Shown one piece after another: positions 5,101 to 5,459 of a stretch of 5,459 nt of DNA. The position numbers and the translations under genes were made by a program. Positions within the stretch are counted from its first letter, which is position 1. Every line of letters starts with the position of its first letter. The DNA lies in the NCBI GenBank assembly GCA_003136795.1, contig PLDP01000015.1:1-5459 (forward strand), in the 5' to 3' direction. The notes under the pieces were generated by a model that was not told the DNA's origin, made no database searches, and saw only the letters and a list, made by a program, of their open reading frames with translations. The DNA is from Actinomycetota bacterium (lineage in GTDB: Bacteria; Actinomycetota; Thermoleophilia; Gaiellales; Gaiellaceae).

Positions 5101-5459
5101 TTTCCGATCGGGTGCCAGACCGTCTTCAGCTCGAGGAAGGCGGAGATATCGTAGAGCGACTGGCTGTCGGCCTTGCCGGAGACGACGCGCTTGACGTTCT
5201 CGGCCGCGGCGGTCTCGAGCTCGGTGCGCAGTCCGTCGGCGCCCGTCACGTCGATCGCGTTCACGTCCATGTGGCTCGCGAGCCACGGCGCCAGCTCGGC
5301 CTGGTAGCCGGTGAGCAGGTTGACGACACCGCCGGGGACGTCGCTCGTCGCGATCGCCTCGGCCAGCTCGATCGCCGCCAGCGGCTGCGTCTCCGAGGCG
5401 AGCGCGACGACGGCGTTGCCGCCGGTGAGCACCGGTGCGATCCGCGAGACGAGGCCGAG
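5097..5459 (-). CDS. Half-length aldehyde dehydrogenase family protein, C-terminal part (5' end outside window)
   Basis: The frame is open to the right edge, giving the last 120 residues. The start of this part, LGLVSRIAPVLTGGNAVV, then ASETQPLAAIELAE and VPGGVVNLLTG, corresponds to the NAD-binding half of aldehyde dehydrogenases, where the family has PxxAAxxxGNxVVxKPSE and LPxGVVNVxTG. Beyond MDVNAIDVTG, at the place of the FTGS strand, a normal enzyme continues with ELGGKSP and the catalytic cysteine. This protein instead ends after about 50 residues with FLELKTVWHPIGK. From memory, many actinobacteria encode such a truncated paralogue, with a KTVWHPIG ending, next to a complete aldehyde dehydrogenase. 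The gene is therefore probably intact rather than broken. Without the catalytic domain it cannot oxidise aldehydes alone; a structural or regulatory partnership with a full-length enzyme encoded just upstream (beyond the window) is inferred. Its TGA overlaps the cupin ATG. Confidence 0.82.
   Translation of the reverse strand, partial: LGLVSRIAPVLTGGNAVVALASETQPLAAIELAEAIATSDVPGGVVNLLTGYQAELAPWLASHMDVNAIDVTGADGLRTELETAAAENVKRVVSGKADSQSLYDISAFLELKTVWHPIGK

Noticed and set aside
4240..5154. A plus-strand open frame of 304 codons.
   Set aside because: It is rich in Ser, Arg and Ala, runs across the junctions of three minus-strand genes and shows no domain.
5101..5286. N-terminal extension of the cupin to 183 residues.
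   Set aside because: The extra residues are low-complexity Arg-rich shadow of the aldehyde dehydrogenase gene; the ATG at 5100 with an ATGA overlap gives a normal single-domain cupin.

Overview
This is a GC-rich, gene-dense bacterial window with GTG and possibly TTG starts, very few Shine-Dalgarno sequences and many 1-10 base gene junctions. The protein set points to Actinomycetota: an actinobacterial-type PPi-phosphofructokinase, a half-length aldehyde dehydrogenase ending in a KTVWHPIG tail, and a formate dehydrogenase Fe-S subunit that stops before the catalytic domain. A deep-branching class such as Thermoleophilia is my best guess, by inference only.

The window holds three plus-strand genes converging on a five-gene minus-strand run. 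Plus strand: (1) the 3' part of a formate-dehydrogenase-type iron-sulfur subunit (2-766), carrying a 2Fe-2S domain, two ferredoxin 4Fe-4S motifs and the first Fe4S4 motif of the molybdopterin enzyme, then a stop; (2) an 86-residue protein of the 'virulence factor' domain type, joined to it by a GTGA overlap (763-1023); (3) a phosphofructokinase with PPi-type active-site residues (1050-2069). Its 26-base leader has no well-placed Shine-Dalgarno but does have a -10-like TAAACT, so it may be read from a leaderless mRNA.

The junction at 2070-2166 contains two strong hairpins built from the same arm, GAACCTGGTTC. One begins right after the plus-strand stop codon. The other overlaps the minus-strand stop codon. 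Each is followed, on its own gene's strand, by TGTCT. They look like a matched pair of terminators or a small repeat family.

Minus strand, in transcription order from the right edge: the C-terminal end of a half-length aldehyde dehydrogenase (5459-5097); a one-domain cupin (5100-4735, ATGA overlap); a small degenerate TIM-barrel protein resembling indole-3-glycerol-phosphate synthase (about 4712-4173); a four-cysteine lipoprotein (4163-3534); and a Tat-exported protein of the DUF7405/DyP-peroxidase-like type (3534-2164, TGATG junction). The spacing suggests one transcript. The last two form an exported pair of unknown function, which is the most novel part of the window. No RNA genes, CRISPR arrays, insertion sequences or integration sites were seen. 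The only notable gaps between genes are the hairpin junction and short leaders.
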